Part shown: positions 63,866 through 64,000 of the stretch, in pieces
Position numbering within the stretch: position 1 is the first letter of the stretch
Layout: the number at the start of each line of letters is the position of its first letter
From: Bradysia coprophila
Lineage: Eukaryota > Arthropoda > Insecta > Diptera > Sciaridae
Direction: 5' to 3'
Assembly: GCF_014529535.1 (NCBI RefSeq)
Contig: NW_023503376.1
Location: forward strand, 5,095,716-5,159,715
DNA: 64,000 nucleotides
The notes under the pieces: generated by a model
Databases searched by the model: none
Told to the model about the DNA's origin: nothing
The model's input: only the letters and a program-made list of their open reading frames with translations
Program-made: the position numbers and the translations under genes

Positions 63866-64000
63866 GTAAGTTTCAGAATTTTTTTTTATAAAGAAAATGT
63901 TCAAAAGTTTAGTTGTCTTATTGAAAGTAAGCTTTTTTGCCTCTAATCGTTCCATTGTTTACATATTGTGTAAAACTGGTGTTAGGGAATCTCCCGCCGC
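63866..64000 (+). other. Start of intron 1 of the partial secreted-protein gene
   Basis: Follows the GTAAGT donor at 63866. No acceptor with a continuing frame is certain before the window ends. Confidence 0.5.

Overview
This is an AT-rich eukaryotic (insect) nuclear window. The sequence shows GT-AG introns, AATAAA poly(A) signals, TATA plus TCAGT-type initiators, and a very dense load of small DNA transposons. The protein families (a CIDE-N/Drep protein, a secreted GH16 glucanase with a complete catalytic motif, a BEL/Pao LTR element) fit a dipteran. A fungus-feeding lower dipteran such as a fungus gnat is a guess from the glucanase and the repeat style, not something I could test.

Genes: (1) the 3' end of an RRM RNA-binding protein (3-674, +). 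(2) A four-exon Drep/CIDE-like gene on the minus strand, spread over 27 kb (47655 down to 20528) for only 222 codons; its introns of 13.6, 8.8 and 4.0 kb hold much of the repeat content. (3) A three-exon secreted GH16 beta-1,3-glucanase (54831-55812, +). (4) A four-exon prostaglandin reductase 1-like MDR oxidoreductase (56960-58159, +). (5) A two-exon gene for a small secreted Gly/Cys-rich protein (61239-61687, -), easy to miss because its exons lie on the strand opposite to the longer open frames. (6) The first exon of another secreted protein (63821-63865, +) with a clear TATA/initiator promoter, head-to-head with (5). Exon phases were checked by hand and agree in every multi-exon gene.

Mobile DNA: a complete non-autonomous BEL/Pao LTR element with two 184-bp LTRs identical by eye and a 5-bp target duplication (27862-29768) lies in Drep intron 2. 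Hand-checked 8-bp (7-9 bp) target-site duplications mark many hAT-like elements: 4335-5504, 12888-13025, 18050-18193, 18245-18941, 19436-20144, 22027-22419, 38242-38908, 39052-40323, 48422-48806 and 52748-53920. TA-flanked palindromic elements occur at 9651-9774, 15234-15579 and 30204-30636. A separate dispersed family, ending in a GTACGGG(G/T)CT hairpin and carrying an internal GGAC/GACA microsatellite, has four copies (1751-2987, 25188-26432, 32455-33451, 34064-35754).

The most unusual feature is the number of tandem arrays that look as if they grew out of transposons: 138-bp x6 (14323-15165), 137-bp x5 inside a target-duplicated element (19436-20144), 144-bp x7 inside a GTACGGGGCT element (34300-35300), 109-bp x6-7 next to a TA-flanked element (30655-31400), and a 36-bp minisatellite split by two nested transposons (37975-40440). 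No rRNA, tRNA, CRISPR or prokaryotic operon structure was seen.
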